From Chlorobiota bacterium (GTDB lineage Bacteria > Bacteroidota > Ignavibacteria > OLB7), in the NCBI GenBank assembly GCA_028287785.1, contig JAQBOZ010000034.1, forward strand, positions 31,831-95,830: a DNA stretch of 64,000 nt. Direction: 5' to 3'. This document shows positions 1 through 9,569 of this stretch, in pieces. Each line of letters opens with the position of its first letter. Within the stretch, counting starts at the first letter, position 1. The position numbers were made by a program, and so were the translations under genes. The notes under the pieces were generated by a model. It did not search any database and had not been told where the DNA came from. It saw only the letters and a program-made list of their open reading frames with translations.

Positions 1-220
1 GGCTACCTATACCGATGCCGTGCACACCGATCAGAAGGTGGTCATCGATGTAAAATCATCGCTCCTGAATGCCACGGATTCGCTGATGCTCCACTATGAT
101 GTGGCGGCAAAGGATGGAATCATCCGCCAGATGTTCGATAGCAAGTCGGTTAACCTGACCGGTTCCCCCATCGACGTTCCCGGCTTCGACATGCAGCTTG
201 TGAGCGTGACGAGGAAGTAG
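1..220 (+). CDS. 3' end of a lipoprotein-like gene, paralogue of the next gene
   Basis: The reading frame is open from the left edge (first full codon at base 2) to a TAG at 218-220, so only the last 72 residues are visible. They align with the C-terminus of the gene at 344-1552: both have a Y-x-D-A-x-HTD element, then an AAKDG or SAKDG turn followed by I/LRQ, and a closing D-M-x-LVSV-x-K. It is therefore the second member of a tandem pair of exported proteins of unknown function. A GTG at base 20 is internal, not a start. An intrinsic terminator follows at 243-276. Confidence 0.7.
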   Translation, partial: ATYTDAVHTDQKVVIDVKSSLLNATDSLMLHYDVAAKDGIIRQMFDSKSVNLTGSPIDVPGFDMQLVSVTRK

Positions 221-242
221 GACGATTGGAAATTTCGAGCGC

Positions 243-276
243 AGGGGCCGCTCTCTGAAACGGGAGCGGCCCTTTG
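243..276 (+). terminator. intrinsic terminator after the partial paralogue
   Basis: A GC-rich hairpin with arms 243-253 and 264-273 (one bulged G) is followed by a short T-rich tail (ctttgcattt). It lies between two same-strand paralogues and so separates their transcripts. Confidence 0.6.
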
Positions 277-343
277 CATTTGATTGATGATATTTGCGGA
301 GCTTTTCGGGATGATCAACTCAAACCATACAGACATTATACAG

Positions 344-1552
344 ATGGCGACAACAATGAAAGCAGAATCAACGTTCGGGAAATCGTGGCGAAACGCCGGC
401 AGGGCGTGCGCGTTCGCCGGGCTGGTGGCCCTTACTGCGGTGATCGGTTCCGGTTGCAGCAGCGATCCGGTGGCACCTTCCTCCAGCTCCTTCCCGGTGG
501 GCGTTGCCCTCCAGGTCGGCAAGACAGACAAGGTCGTGGACAGCAGCGGCGTGCATGGGAGCCTGGAAGTGAAGGAGGGGGAGACGATCGACAGCATCCA
601 TCTCCAGTTTATCGCGAAGGGAAGCCTGGCGCGCGGGGCCGCTACCGGCGTAACTCCGAAGGTCACGTTCACGGTCGCCGATAGCAGCATCGCGGCGGTG
701 GACGGGCTATCGACCACAGACTTCCGGCTGCGCGGGAAGAAGGCCGGCACCACCACGCTGGTGATCAAGCAGTACAGCAGCGATACCGTGGTCTATACCT
801 CGGCGGCAATTCCCATCACCGTCGTCTCCACGGTGACATCCTTCAAGCTTGGGGATACGATCACGTACGATTACTACGACCGCGACAGCACCAACACCCG
901 CATGCAGGACAGCAAGCGGAAGCAGACGTGGACGGTGGCGGAGACGGGGCTTTCGTTCCAGGGGAAGACGAACGTGACGAAGGTGATCGAGGTGAACTAC
1001 ACCACCAGTGGCGCCAGCGAGTTCAGTCGCGACACGATCTATCTCCAGAAGGGTGATGACGGGTCGGTCTACGAGTACGATCTGATCCACAAGATGATCC
1101 TTCATGTGCAGGGAGGAGATGCGTTCGCGGCCGCGGTGACGCCGCGCTGGGTGAGGATGACATCAACCAGCCAGTCCTCGGCGACGTGGAGCGGGATCGA
1201 GGGTGATTCGATCGCCCTGACGAACGTGCCGATAGCGGGCGTGGGGAACATCGATCTGCTGATGCGCCTGGCGGTCAGCCACAAGGGGACGCAGTCGGCA
1301 ACGGTTCCGGCCGGCACGTACGGCGATGCCACGCACACCGATCACTCGCTGAAGATCGACGCAAAGGTCACCGGGCTGGGGTTGAAGGTGCTGAGTGATT
1401 CTCTGGCCGGTCATATCGATTATTCGGCGAAGGATGGGGTGCTCCGCCAGTCGCTCGAAAGCAGGATGCTTGTTGCATCAGTGTTCGGCACCTCCTACAT
1501 CCTGACTGTCGACGGGTACGATATGGAGCTGGTGAGCGTAAAGCACAAGTAA
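344..1552 (+). CDS. Lipoprotein with bacterial Ig-like domain, unknown function
   Basis: The protein has 402 residues from the ATG at 344, and a second ATG at 356 is equally good. The frame is open upstream to 284, but only the later starts put a lipoprotein signal at the N-terminus: a basic stretch, a hydrophobic core (FAGLVALTAVIG) and a lipobox ending SGC followed by SSDP. Residues about 90-160 look like a BIG2-type Ig fold, with VTFTVADSSIAAVD followed by G-KKAGTTTLVI. The rest is beta-rich with no motif I recognise, and the C-terminus matches the gene cut by the left edge. It is probably an outer-membrane-anchored surface protein. The function is unknown. Confidence 0.7.
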   Translation: MATTMKAESTFGKSWRNAGRACAFAGLVALTAVIGSGCSSDPVAPSSSSFPVGVALQVGKTDKVVDSSGVHGSLEVKEGETIDSIHLQFIAKGSLARGAATGVTPKVTFTVADSSIAAVDGLSTTDFRLRGKKAGTTTLVIKQYSSDTVVYTSAAIPITVVSTVTSFKLGDTITYDYYDRDSTNTRMQDSKRKQTWTVAETGLSFQGKTNVTKVIEVNYTTSGASEFSRDTIYLQKGDDGSVYEYDLIHKMILHVQGGDAFAAAVTPRWVRMTSTSQSSATWSGIEGDSIALTNVPIAGVGNIDLLMRLAVSHKGTQSATVPAGTYGDATHTDHSLKIDAKVTGLGLKVLSDSLAGHIDYSAKDGVLRQSLESRMLVASVFGTSYILTVDGYDMELVSVKHK

Positions 1553-1594
1553 GCCGAATCTGTCCGGCGCCGTGTCGGTGAACGCCGTGGCACG

Positions 1595-1623
1595 GTCGGG
1601 GGCGGTTTAAAACCGCCCCCGAC
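1595..1623. terminator. 29-bp perfect palindrome, likely bidirectional terminator
   Basis: The arms are GTCGGGGGCGGTTT and AAACCGCCCCCGAC around one A. It lies between the convergent lipoprotein gene (+) and dsbD (-), as expected for a shared terminator. The same palindrome with a C at its centre occurs at 53221-53249, where the flanking genes are divergent, so it may also be a dispersed repeat. Confidence 0.7.
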
Positions 1624-1653
1624 GTATCGCATTCCATGTGTTCGCGGATGCGG

Positions 1654-3861
1654 CTATTGAATCGATGCCATCTTTGCGTTGAGCCCGTCCTGCAGGAACC
1701 CGACGAAATCCTCCGACTCCCTGGTCATCCCCTCCCACTTCGTGATCAGCTTATCCTGCGGCGAGTAGATCGCGTAGTAGGGGAGCGTGATCGTCTGGAA
1801 GCGCTCCAGTTCCATCTGCTTGTTCCGCTGGCTGGCCTCATCGGTGCCGTCCGTGTAGAGCCTGACCAGCACGAAATGCTTCATCAACTCGGTGATCTCG
1901 GTCCGCGGGAACATGTTCTTCTCCATCCAGCGGCAGTTGGTGCACTGGTAGCCGGTGAAGTCCACGAGGATCGGCTTGCCGGAGGTCTGCGACTGCGCGA
2001 GCGCCGCCTTGTAATCATCGACCACCCATCCATCCTCTGTCCGCGCCGGAGCGCCGGTCGTTGTGCTGATGGGAGGATTCCCCTGTCTGGGCGATGCATC
2101 GGGCCTGCCGGCAATCTGGCCGGGTTGTCGCGATCCCGGCATCGAGAAGCTCGTTGAATCGGGTTTGCCGGCGAGCTGCCCCGATTCCTCCGACCACGGG
2201 ATCAGCCCGGTGATCTCCTCGCCGATCCTGCCGGAGAACTTGGCGCCGAAGATGCCGCTGAAGAGCCAGATGCCCATCGCCATAAACCCGATGGCGAAGA
2301 AGACGCGGATCGGGCCGACCTTCTCCGATGGCGTATCGTGCGGGAGATGGAAGTGACCAAGGAGATAGAGCGTGGTCAGGATCGCCACCGCCGCCCAGAT
2401 CGCCAGGAAAAGCTCGCGGCTGAAGAAGCCCCAGTGCGCCGACGCATCGGCATTTCCCAGATAGCGGACCGCAAACGCCACCTCGACAAATCCACCCACA
2501 ACCTTCACGGCGTTGAGCCATCCTCCCGATTTCGGAAGGGACTTCAGCATCGCCGGAAAGAGAGCGAGGAGGAAGAAGGGGAGGGCGAAGATCGTGGCGA
2601 AGGCGGCGGTTCCCAGCAACGGCCAGAGATAATCCCCGGTCGACGCGCTGAAGAGAAGGTTGCCGACGAACGGAACCGTGCAGGTAAAGGATGTAAGGGA
2701 GAAGACAACTCCCATCACGATCACGCTGGAGACGCTGTCGCCCTGGGCGCGCTCGTTCAGCTTGTTGATCAGCGAGTTCGGGAGCTGGATTTCGAAGAGC
2801 CCGAACATGTTGAGCGCCAGCGCCAGGAAGATCAGCGCCATGCAGATGGCGACAACCGGGTTGGTCGCGAAATCGGAGACGCCGGTGGCGCCTCGTATAA
2901 TCGTGAGGATAAGGCCCAGCAGCGTAAAGGTCAGGATGATGCCGACCCCGTAGAGGGCGGCGTCGCGGATGGCGCGCGCGCGCGTGGTCTGCCGGCGCTT
3001 GGTGAAGAAGGAGACGGTGATCGGGATCATCGGGAAGACGCACGGCGTAAACAGCGATGTAAATCCCATGATGATCGCGAGGCCGAGGAACGCCGCCAGC
3101 CCCGCCTTGCGGGCCGCCTCGATATCCTCCCTGCTGCCGGTCACCTTCCGTGCCCTCTTTGCCGGCACATCTTCCTTTGTGCCGATTCCGCCCTTCGATG
3201 CATCCGCCAGGCTCTTCGCGGTGTCGGCAGTGGCCGGGGGTGTCATCGCCGTGGCGACCGTATCGATTTTCCGCGGGGGAGCGGTTGCCGTATCGACGGG
3301 AAGCGTGGCGGCAAGCGGCTTCGCGGCCGTGTCGATGGCGGCGTCCGTCTGCGGCTTGTCGGTGATCTCCACCTGGAACGTGAGCTTTTTATCGGAGAGC
3401 GGGATGCAGGATTTATCGCTGCACGTCTGGAATTTGAAGTCCGCCCATCCGTTCGCCGTTGTCCCGAGCTTTGCATTCTTTGCGATTTTCACCGGGACCG
3501 TCAGCACGACCGTTCCCTTCCAGAACTCCGTGGAGACATCGAAATTCTCATCATGATGAACGATCGGCCTTGGGGCCTTCAGCCTTCCCCCCAGCGAAAA
3601 CACGGACTGATCGCCAACCGCCAGTTCCAGGCTTTGCGGCCCCATCACGGAATCGGGATAGGTCTTCATGGTGTACATATGCCAGCCGGAGGCAATCGTT
3701 GCCTGGATCTTTACATCCACGGTCTTGCCGGGCATGCCGGAGACCTTCGGGGTAAGGACCGTCCAGGTGACGTTCTTGTTCTCCTGCGCGTGAAGCGAGG
3801 CGGAGAACAGAAGCAGCAGAGCCGCAAGCGTCGCGAGTAGATGGCGTGAGTTTCTCATCAT
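1654..3861 (-). CDS. dsbD: Thiol:disulfide interchange protein DsbD
   Basis: DsbD carries electrons from cytoplasmic thioredoxin across the inner membrane to periplasmic thiol proteins. All three modules are present in 735 residues. A signal peptide (about 1-25) precedes an N-terminal DsbD-alpha-like domain with Cys147 and Cys152 (FQTCSDKSC). A Pro/Thr/Ala-rich linker leads to the CcdA-like membrane domain (about 255-545) with the CVFPMIP motif (Cys274) and a second conserved Cys394 in TSFTCTVPFVG. The C-terminal thioredoxin-like domain has the CTNC site at 640-643. The start MMRNS gives a proper signal peptide. A TAGTTTC element upstream (about 3921-3927, minus strand) resembles a Bacteroidota -7 box. 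It is transcribed alone, convergent with the upstream lipoprotein gene. Confidence 0.92.
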   Translation of the reverse strand: MMRNSRHLLATLAALLLLFSASLHAQENKNVTWTVLTPKVSGMPGKTVDVKIQATIASGWHMYTMKTYPDSVMGPQSLELAVGDQSVFSLGGRLKAPRPIVHHDENFDVSTEFWKGTVVLTVPVKIAKNAKLGTTANGWADFKFQTCSDKSCIPLSDKKLTFQVEITDKPQTDAAIDTAAKPLAATLPVDTATAPPRKIDTVATAMTPPATADTAKSLADASKGGIGTKEDVPAKRARKVTGSREDIEAARKAGLAAFLGLAIIMGFTSLFTPCVFPMIPITVSFFTKRRQTTRARAIRDAALYGVGIILTFTLLGLILTIIRGATGVSDFATNPVVAICMALIFLALALNMFGLFEIQLPNSLINKLNERAQGDSVSSVIVMGVVFSLTSFTCTVPFVGNLLFSASTGDYLWPLLGTAAFATIFALPFFLLALFPAMLKSLPKSGGWLNAVKVVGGFVEVAFAVRYLGNADASAHWGFFSRELFLAIWAAVAILTTLYLLGHFHLPHDTPSEKVGPIRVFFAIGFMAMGIWLFSGIFGAKFSGRIGEEITGLIPWSEESGQLAGKPDSTSFSMPGSRQPGQIAGRPDASPRQGNPPISTTTGAPARTEDGWVVDDYKAALAQSQTSGKPILVDFTGYQCTNCRWMEKNMFPRTEITELMKHFVLVRLYTDGTDEASQRNKQMELERFQTITLPYYAIYSPQDKLITKWEGMTRESEDFVGFLQDGLNAKMASIQ

Positions 3862-3958
3862 GGTTCACCGGCTGGATAAAGGGCTGAAAACCGATCGATC
3901 GGAGCGGAGTAAAGCTAGGAAACTATGCGTTAGCGGTCAATAGGAACAGTCGGGGACG

Positions 3959-4369
3959 CTAGCGCGCGTCCGGCGTGCCGGTGGGAGCCTTCAGGGCCGC
4001 AACGAAATATCGTATGATGCCGATTGCGTCGCCGAGGGGGTCGGTGGAATAGATCTCTTCGGCAAGAATGCTGCGAGCGCCACCGAGCAGACGGCCCGCC
4101 ATGGCGCGAATTTCATCGGGGAGGGATTCATCGGCCTGAACGGCGCGGAGATTTGCCATGGCGTGCGTGCCGTACTCGCCCGCAATCGCCGGGGCTATCG
4201 TCTGAATGAATGTTCCAACGGCGCGGCGGCCGCAGACGCGGGCGCGTCCCTCGTTGCCGGCCAGCGCCGCATCCTCCCCCATCCGAAGCTCGGCTCCGGC
4301 AAGTCGCAACGCCTCGAAGCAGGGATGCGCGGGGGGGACCGACGGAAGCGAATCGCTGATCTGGCTCAT
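3959..4369 (-). CDS. Conserved hypothetical protein (helical, 136 aa)
   Basis: The frame is open from 4606, but its upstream part reads through a repeat element. The ATG at 4369 has a good ribosome binding site (GAGGTGAT) and begins MSQISDSLPS. The protein is alpha-helical and soluble, with a conserved-looking GNEGRARVCGRRAVG segment, and the pattern weakly recalls HEPN-type helical bundles. I do not recognise the family with certainty. A run of seven G at 4331-4337 is read without a frameshift. Confidence 0.6.
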   Translation of the reverse strand: MSQISDSLPSVPPAHPCFEALRLAGAELRMGEDAALAGNEGRARVCGRRAVGTFIQTIAPAIAGEYGTHAMANLRAVQADESLPDEIRAMAGRLLGGARSILAEEIYSTDPLGDAIGIIRYFVAALKAPTGTPDAR

Positions 4370-4504
4370 GGTATCACCTCGGACTGTTGAACAACGCCAT
4401 CTGCCGTGTTGGCCTTCACGCTCGCTCACCGCGGTGTCCGAGAGGATGTCGCAATCGCTCCGGTTCGGCCGCCTTGCATCTGCTCGTTGTGAACAACCCG
4501 CGTT

Positions 4505-4553
4505 CAAGCCCCGGAGGGGCGCAATCCCTGGTGCTTGGGGCATCGCCCCAAGC
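4505..4553. repeat. Palindromic intergenic repeat, family A (copy 1)
   Basis: This is a two-hairpin unit. The first hairpin has the core CCCCGGAGGGG and is followed by GCGCAATCCCTGGTGC. The second is a short stem made by GGGGCATCGCCCC. Related copies are at 9366-9483, 28981-29034, 34833-34882, 45014-45123 and 46391-46442, in both orientations. Confidence 0.8.
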
Positions 4554-4569
4554 GGATTTTTAAAGAGAA

Positions 4570-4594
4570 GCCGGCGGAGATAATCCCCGCCGGC
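4570..4594 (-). terminator. Intrinsic terminator of ilvE
   Basis: Arms GCCGGCGG (4570-4577) and CCGCCGGC (4587-4594) form a stem. On the minus strand it is followed by a pyrimidine-rich TTCTCTTTAAAAA tail, directly downstream of the ilvE stop. Confidence 0.65.
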
Positions 4595-4620
4595 GACCTG
4601 AAACATCCATCAATGCGTTC

Positions 4621-5748
4621 TTACGCCTGCGCCGTGCCGTCATCCGGGAGGGCCGTTTCCAGCTCCTTGGCGTGGCCGTTGGCGATTGCCGGGACGGGGG
4701 TGATCCAGCCATGATAGTCGGGGATCTCGCCGTACTGAATGGCGGAGATGGCGTTGTAAAAGCGTTCGCGGAGGGAGTTGGCCGGCTCTTCGATCGTGAG
4801 GGCGCGGTCGTGATAGAAGAGCTCACCGACCGGCGAGATCACCGCGGCAGTTCCGCTTCCGAAAACTTCCTGCAGCGTCCCGTTGTCGTACGCGGTCACA
4901 AGCTCGCTCATCGCCACCGGCCGCTCCTCGACCGGAATTCCCCACTCCTCCGCCAGCGCGATGACGCTGCGGCGGGTGATGCCGTCGAGGATCGTTCCGC
5001 CGAGCGGCGGGGTGACCAGCACGTTGTTGAGGACGAAGAAAATGTTCATGGTCCCGACCTCCTCCGCAAGGGAGTGGGTCTTGGCATCGAGCCAGAGGAC
5101 CTGATCGAACCCGCGCGACTTCGCCTCTTTTGCCGCCAGGAGGGACGCGGCGTAGTTGGCGCCGGTCTTCGCCTCGCCAAGCCCGCCGATGGTGGCGCGG
5201 CTGAACCGTTCCTCCACCAGAATCCGCGTCGGGGCAAGGCCCTTGGTATAGTAGCTGCCGACCGGGGAGGCGATGATATAGAGGAGATAGCTTCCCGACG
5301 GGCGGACACCGAGCGCGTCGTCGGTGGCGATCATGGTCGGGCGGAGATAGAGGGCGGTGCCACGCTGGGCGGGGACGGAGTTGCGATCGACATCGACAAG
5401 CAGCTTGAACGCCTCGAACAGAACATCGGCGTCAGGAAGGGGCATGCAGAGCCGTTCGGCCGAACGGCGGAAGCGTTCGATGTGATCCTTCGCGCGGAAG
5501 ATGTTGACCGAGCCATCCTGCCAGCGGAACGCCTTCAATCCCTCGAAAATCGTCTGCCCGTAGTGGAGCGTCAGATTTGCCGGGTCCATGTTGAACGAGT
5601 GATATGGAACCACGCGGGGATCGTGCCAGCCGTTCTGTTCATCGTAGTTCATCAGGAACATGTGATCAGCGAAATATCGCCCGAATCCGAGGTCCTTGGA
5701 GTCGGGAAGAGGCTTGGTCTGTGGCGAGCGAACAACGCTGATAGTCAT
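4621..5748 (-). CDS. ilvE: Branched-chain-amino-acid aminotransferase
   Basis: The enzyme interconverts leucine, isoleucine and valine with their 2-oxo acids using pyridoxal phosphate. The product is 375 residues long, normal for class IV (fold type IV) BCATs. It has the N-terminal LHYGQTIFEGLKAF motif, the PLP lysine K194 in GEAKTGANYA, and the cofactor-anchoring E-VGTMNIFF segment near residue 230. GSGTAAVISPV near the C-terminus is also typical. The ATG at 5748 is preferred over the open upstream frame because AGGAGC lies just ahead of it and the sequence begins MTISVVRSPQ. It is a single-gene unit with its own terminator. A TATATTT element about 55 nt upstream may be the promoter. Confidence 0.93.
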   Translation of the reverse strand: MTISVVRSPQTKPLPDSKDLGFGRYFADHMFLMNYDEQNGWHDPRVVPYHSFNMDPANLTLHYGQTIFEGLKAFRWQDGSVNIFRAKDHIERFRRSAERLCMPLPDADVLFEAFKLLVDVDRNSVPAQRGTALYLRPTMIATDDALGVRPSGSYLLYIIASPVGSYYTKGLAPTRILVEERFSRATIGGLGEAKTGANYAASLLAAKEAKSRGFDQVLWLDAKTHSLAEEVGTMNIFFVLNNVLVTPPLGGTILDGITRRSVIALAEEWGIPVEERPVAMSELVTAYDNGTLQEVFGSGTAAVISPVGELFYHDRALTIEEPANSLRERFYNAISAIQYGEIPDYHGWITPVPAIANGHAKELETALPDDGTAQA

Positions 5749-5958
5749 GATTGCTCCTACGTGATTAGGTATCGTAAAACTTCGCACCGTTGTAAATATA
5801 TGGATTCGGAGTGTAGTTTACCTCTAGTTAATGGTTAACTCGCCGTTACACAATTAGAGCGTGGAAATTGCCCTGAAAAGAGGGAGTTTCCGGTCGGAAC
5901 CGCCTGAGTACAATGGCAATCCGCGCGCGATTCCCCTCCGATCATTTCATGAGCCCAG

Positions 5959-6912
5959 ATGATGCGATCACTCTCGAAGATGCTCTTCGGCGGCCGGCGA
6001 CGGTCGGCCGGGGAACGTCTTCTCAACACCAAACTTATCGCCTGCGATCTCGATGGCACTCTTCTGAACAGGGATGAGATCATCGGCACGGCAACGGTTC
6101 TCCTGATCCGCAAAATCGAATCGCTCGGGATTCCGTTTATCCTGATCACGCGGCGGCATCATCAGGCGGTGGAGCCGTACGCGGAGCAGCTTCGGATGTC
6201 GCAGCCGATCATCTCGCTCGATGGAGGCATCACCCGGCTCCTTCACAGCGATTCCACGCTGGCGACGATCGAGTTCGATCAGGAGTTTGCGCTCGATATC
6301 ATCGACGAGGTGCTTCAGACCACCGGCGCGGAGTGCAGCGTGATCACCCCGGATCGGTTTCTCTTCTCACGGCCTGATCTCCTTCTCCCCTCCTACTATC
6401 TCCACTGGAATATCGAGACGGAGGTTGCCACGGGGTTCGATGATGTCAGGGGATCGATTCTGGAGATCGTGGTGACCGGCGGATATTATCCGATCAACAC
6501 CATCCTCAACTACGTGGAATCGAAGATGGGGGAGGGGGAGCTGAAGCTCAGGATGTACGAATCGCATACGCACAGCGATCTGTGGTATCTTGAAGTCCGC
6601 TCCGCGCAGGCCACCAAGCAGATAGCGCTGGAGCGGCTTCTTCCGCGGTACGGGGCCACGATGGACCAGGTGATCGGGATCGGCGATCATTACAACGATC
6701 TTGAATTCTGCGAGCGTTCCGGCTACGTGGTGGCGGTGAAGAACGCGGTGCGGGAGCTTCGGGAGATGGCCGATTTCATCACCAGCCACGCAAGCGATGA
6801 CGAGGGGGTGAACGAATTTCTGGAGCATTTCCTGAAGGCCCGCGGGGTTGATCCGCATGATACACCGGAGCTACAGGCGGAGCCGGAGGGGCGCCGCAAA
6901 CGCTCCCGCTGA
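5959..6912 (+). CDS. HAD-superfamily phosphatase, Cof-like
   Basis: This is a 317-residue haloacid dehalogenase hydrolase. Motif I is DLDGTLL with the nucleophile Asp30 and general acid Asp32. The cap insertion fits the Cof (C2-cap) subfamily, and motif IV is GDHYND with Asp243 and Asp247. Such enzymes dephosphorylate sugar phosphates or flavin/PLP phosphates, and the substrate cannot be read from the sequence. The first 24 residues are basic and variable, so the true start may be internal. It lies 83 nt ahead of the HD-phosphodiesterase gene in the same direction. Confidence 0.85.
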   Translation: MMRSLSKMLFGGRRRSAGERLLNTKLIACDLDGTLLNRDEIIGTATVLLIRKIESLGIPFILITRRHHQAVEPYAEQLRMSQPIISLDGGITRLLHSDSTLATIEFDQEFALDIIDEVLQTTGAECSVITPDRFLFSRPDLLLPSYYLHWNIETEVATGFDDVRGSILEIVVTGGYYPINTILNYVESKMGEGELKLRMYESHTHSDLWYLEVRSAQATKQIALERLLPRYGATMDQVIGIGDHYNDLEFCERSGYVVAVKNAVRELREMADFITSHASDDEGVNEFLEHFLKARGVDPHDTPELQAEPEGRRKRSR

Positions 6913-6995
6913 GACATTCGTCAATGAGGGGCCGGGGGGAGCAGATGCCCGGCGCGATCATCGGCAGTCGAGAACACAGTAACCGGATTACCTCC

Positions 6996-9332
6996 ATGTC
7001 AGAGCATCGTAGAAAAGCGCTCTTCGTCCCCCGACGCGTTGCCGATGGCAAGGAGGAATCGCACGCCATCTTCAGGATCTTCGGGGGGCTCCGCTGGAAC
7101 AGGGCCATCCGGTATGTGATGCTGATCGCCGCCGTCCTGATCATCAGCCTTCTCTTTCCCCGCGCCTCAAACGTCGAGCACGATTACGAGTTGAACTCGA
7201 TATGGTCCGGCGATACCATCCGCGCGCCGTTCGCGTTTCCGCTCTACAAGGACAGGGCAAGCTACGAGCAGGATGTAAAGCGGGCGCAGGAGGATGTGCT
7301 GCCGATCTACGTCCCCACGGGGATGACCGCGCTGAAGATCGCCGATACGCTCCGCGATCTGGCCCAGGCCATCGCGCTCAGCCAGACACGCCCGCCGTTT
7401 CTGAACGAGCGGACATGGGCGTTTGTGCAGGCGCTTCCGCCGGACATGCGGGTGCGGCGGATGGTGGAGATCGCCTCCACGCTGGCGGCGGCGATACAGA
7501 CGCCGTACAACGCCGGGGTGATCAGCCGGAGCAAGGCATCGATGCAGCGGGAGAAGATCATCATACGGCTGAGCGAGGTGCGGGAGGATGTGGTCCCGAT
7601 CAACACGCTCTACGACAGCCTTGGCGTATCTCACACGCTGGAGGGGACCGTGGGGAGGTCGCTGAACCCGGAGGAGTTCCAGACGGCGATCACGCTGCTC
7701 GGGACGATCTTCACGCCGACCTACGTCTACAGCGCGCGGCTGACCGATGAGGCGCGGGAGAACGCGAAGGCGAGCGTTCCGCAATCGCTGGGCGTGGTGG
7801 CGGAGCGGGAGGTGATCGTTGCGAACGGGGAGCGCATCACCGAGACCGTGAAGCTGAAGCTGAACAGCTTCGAGCGGTCGCGGCAGCTTCGGGAGGAGGA
7901 TCAGCACGCGGTGCTTCGCTGGCTGGGGAATCTGGGGCATGTGGCGCTGCTGGTCGGGCTGGCGGGGCTGTTCCTCTATAATTTCCGACGCAGGATCTTC
8001 CACGATAATCTTCAGATCGGGATCATCCTCTCCACGCTGGTGCTGGTCTGCTTTATGAGCTATCTCTCGCTGGCGATACGCTCCACCATGCCGATCGAGT
8101 TTCTGGTGATGATGCCGTTCCTCTCGATGCTCTTCGCCATTCTCTTCGACTCCCGGACCGCGTTCTATCTGACGGTGACCGGCTGTTTTCTGGTGGCCGG
8201 CGTTCGCGGAAACGATTACGCGCTGGCGATTGCCTGTCTCTCCGCCGGTGTGATGGCCGCCTATACCGTGCGCGACATCAAGAGCCGCACGCAGCTCTTC
8301 CGGTCGATCGGCTTCTCGATGCTCGGGTTCGCGCTGGCGATTCTGGCGCTGGGGCTGGAGCGGGGGGATTCGCTGGTCGATGTCGGGATCAAGCTCGGGT
8401 TCGCCGCCATCAACGCAACGGTTTCGCCGGTGATCACCTTCGGCGTGATCTGGGCGATCGAGAGCCTCTTCGGCGTCACCACCGATCTGAAGCTGCTGGA
8501 GTACGATAATCTCAATCATCCCCTGCTCCGCGCCCTTGCCGACAAGGCTCCCGGCACCTACCAGCACACGATGACGATTGCCCGCCTGGCGGAGAGCGCC
8601 GCCAACGCGATCGAGGCGAACGCGCTGCTGGCAAAGGTCGGCTCCTATTTCCACGATGTCGGGAAGGTGGCGAAGGCCGAATACTTCGTGGAAAACCAGA
8701 TGCAGATGGGGAACAAGCACGACCGGATAAAGCCGGAGATGTCCGCGAAGATCATCAGAAACCATGTGGTCGACGGCATCGAGCTGGCGCGCGAATATCA
8801 TCTCCCGCAGCGGATCATCGACTTTATCCCGATGCACCACGGGACCACGGTGATCAAGTATTTTCTGGACAAGGCGCGCGAGACGAACCCCGACGCGAAG
8901 GATGATGATTATCGCTATCCCGGCCCGAAGCCGCAATCGCGCGAGACGGCCATCGTGATGCTCGCCGACGCGGTGGAGGCAACCACGCGGGCCCTCCCGA
9001 ACCCGACGCCGAAGGCGATCGAGGAGACGATCGACCGCGCGATCAAGCGACGGTTCAGCGAGGGGCAGCTTGACCACTGCGAGCTGTCGCTGGCGGATCT
9101 GAACAAGATCAAGATGGCATTCATGAAAAACCTGATCGGCATGAGCCATCCCCGCATCCAGTACAAGCCGGATGAGAAGGACGGCACGCCGGAGCCGGCC
9201 CCGCCGCCGGAGAAGAAAGTGAAGCAGGACCCCGTGATCCCCTACATCGACGATGCCTTCGGCAGCGTTGACGCGGAGATCGGCTACGGCAAGCCGGCCT
9301 CCCCCAAGCGACCTCCATCGGGGCCAGCCTGA
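6996..9332 (+). CDS. pgpH: 7TM-HD domain phosphohydrolase, PgpH/YqfF-like
   Basis: In the PgpH family the cytoplasmic HD domain hydrolyses the second messenger c-di-AMP. The 778-residue product has one N-terminal TM helix, an extracytoplasmic 7TMR-HDED-type domain (about 60-310), a cluster of about seven TM helices (about 320-500) and a cytoplasmic HD domain. The metal-binding HDVGK motif is at H553/D554, with downstream NHVVDGIELA and MHHGT elements. The C-terminal tail is Pro/Lys-rich. The ATG at 6996 (MSEHRRKALF) is chosen because the upstream part of the open frame is low in information. No diadenylate cyclase is seen in this window. Confidence 0.88.
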   Translation: MSEHRRKALFVPRRVADGKEESHAIFRIFGGLRWNRAIRYVMLIAAVLIISLLFPRASNVEHDYELNSIWSGDTIRAPFAFPLYKDRASYEQDVKRAQEDVLPIYVPTGMTALKIADTLRDLAQAIALSQTRPPFLNERTWAFVQALPPDMRVRRMVEIASTLAAAIQTPYNAGVISRSKASMQREKIIIRLSEVREDVVPINTLYDSLGVSHTLEGTVGRSLNPEEFQTAITLLGTIFTPTYVYSARLTDEARENAKASVPQSLGVVAEREVIVANGERITETVKLKLNSFERSRQLREEDQHAVLRWLGNLGHVALLVGLAGLFLYNFRRRIFHDNLQIGIILSTLVLVCFMSYLSLAIRSTMPIEFLVMMPFLSMLFAILFDSRTAFYLTVTGCFLVAGVRGNDYALAIACLSAGVMAAYTVRDIKSRTQLFRSIGFSMLGFALAILALGLERGDSLVDVGIKLGFAAINATVSPVITFGVIWAIESLFGVTTDLKLLEYDNLNHPLLRALADKAPGTYQHTMTIARLAESAANAIEANALLAKVGSYFHDVGKVAKAEYFVENQMQMGNKHDRIKPEMSAKIIRNHVVDGIELAREYHLPQRIIDFIPMHHGTTVIKYFLDKARETNPDAKDDDYRYPGPKPQSRETAIVMLADAVEATTRALPNPTPKAIEETIDRAIKRRFSEGQLDHCELSLADLNKIKMAFMKNLIGMSHPRIQYKPDEKDGTPEPAPPPEKKVKQDPVIPYIDDAFGSVDAEIGYGKPASPKRPPSGPA

Positions 9333-9365
9333 TGAGGAGGGGGTATGGAGGGAGGATGGATGGTG

Positions 9366-9483
9366 TCGCGGGGTTGCACCCCGCGCACAGATATGACGCC
9401 CCTCCGGGGCTTGGAGTGAGGTATGGGGCGATGCTCCCAGCCCCGGAGGGGCGTCATATTCCACCACGCGACATCGTCGCGTG
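9366..9483. repeat. Palindromic repeat, family A (paired, inverted copies)
   Basis: Two family A cores face each other: 9393-9414 (ending CGGGGCTTGG) and 9437-9456 (starting CCAGCCCCGG) are nearly perfect reverse complements. Outer hairpins flank them at 9368-9384 and 9468-9482. The whole unit is a long cruciform-forming intergenic element between the HD gene and the next gene. It accounts for most of the gap from 9333 to 9569. Confidence 0.8.
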
Positions 9484-9569
9484 CCGGCGCCCAGGGATGC
9501 GGATACGGAGAGCTGCTGGCCGGCGCCCACGCATGCCGGCTCATACATACACACTTATCAGATAATCTT

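Noticed and set aside
2338..3840. Long open frame (500 codons) antisense to dsbD
   Set aside because: It is Arg/Asp/Glu-rich with no recognisable domain, and it is the shadow of a high-GC gene with clear DsbD motifs on the other strand.
7167..9554. 795-codon open frame antisense to the HD phosphodiesterase gene
   Set aside because: The composition is His/Arg/Asp-biased as expected from antisense of high-GC codons, and the plus strand carries every expected motif.
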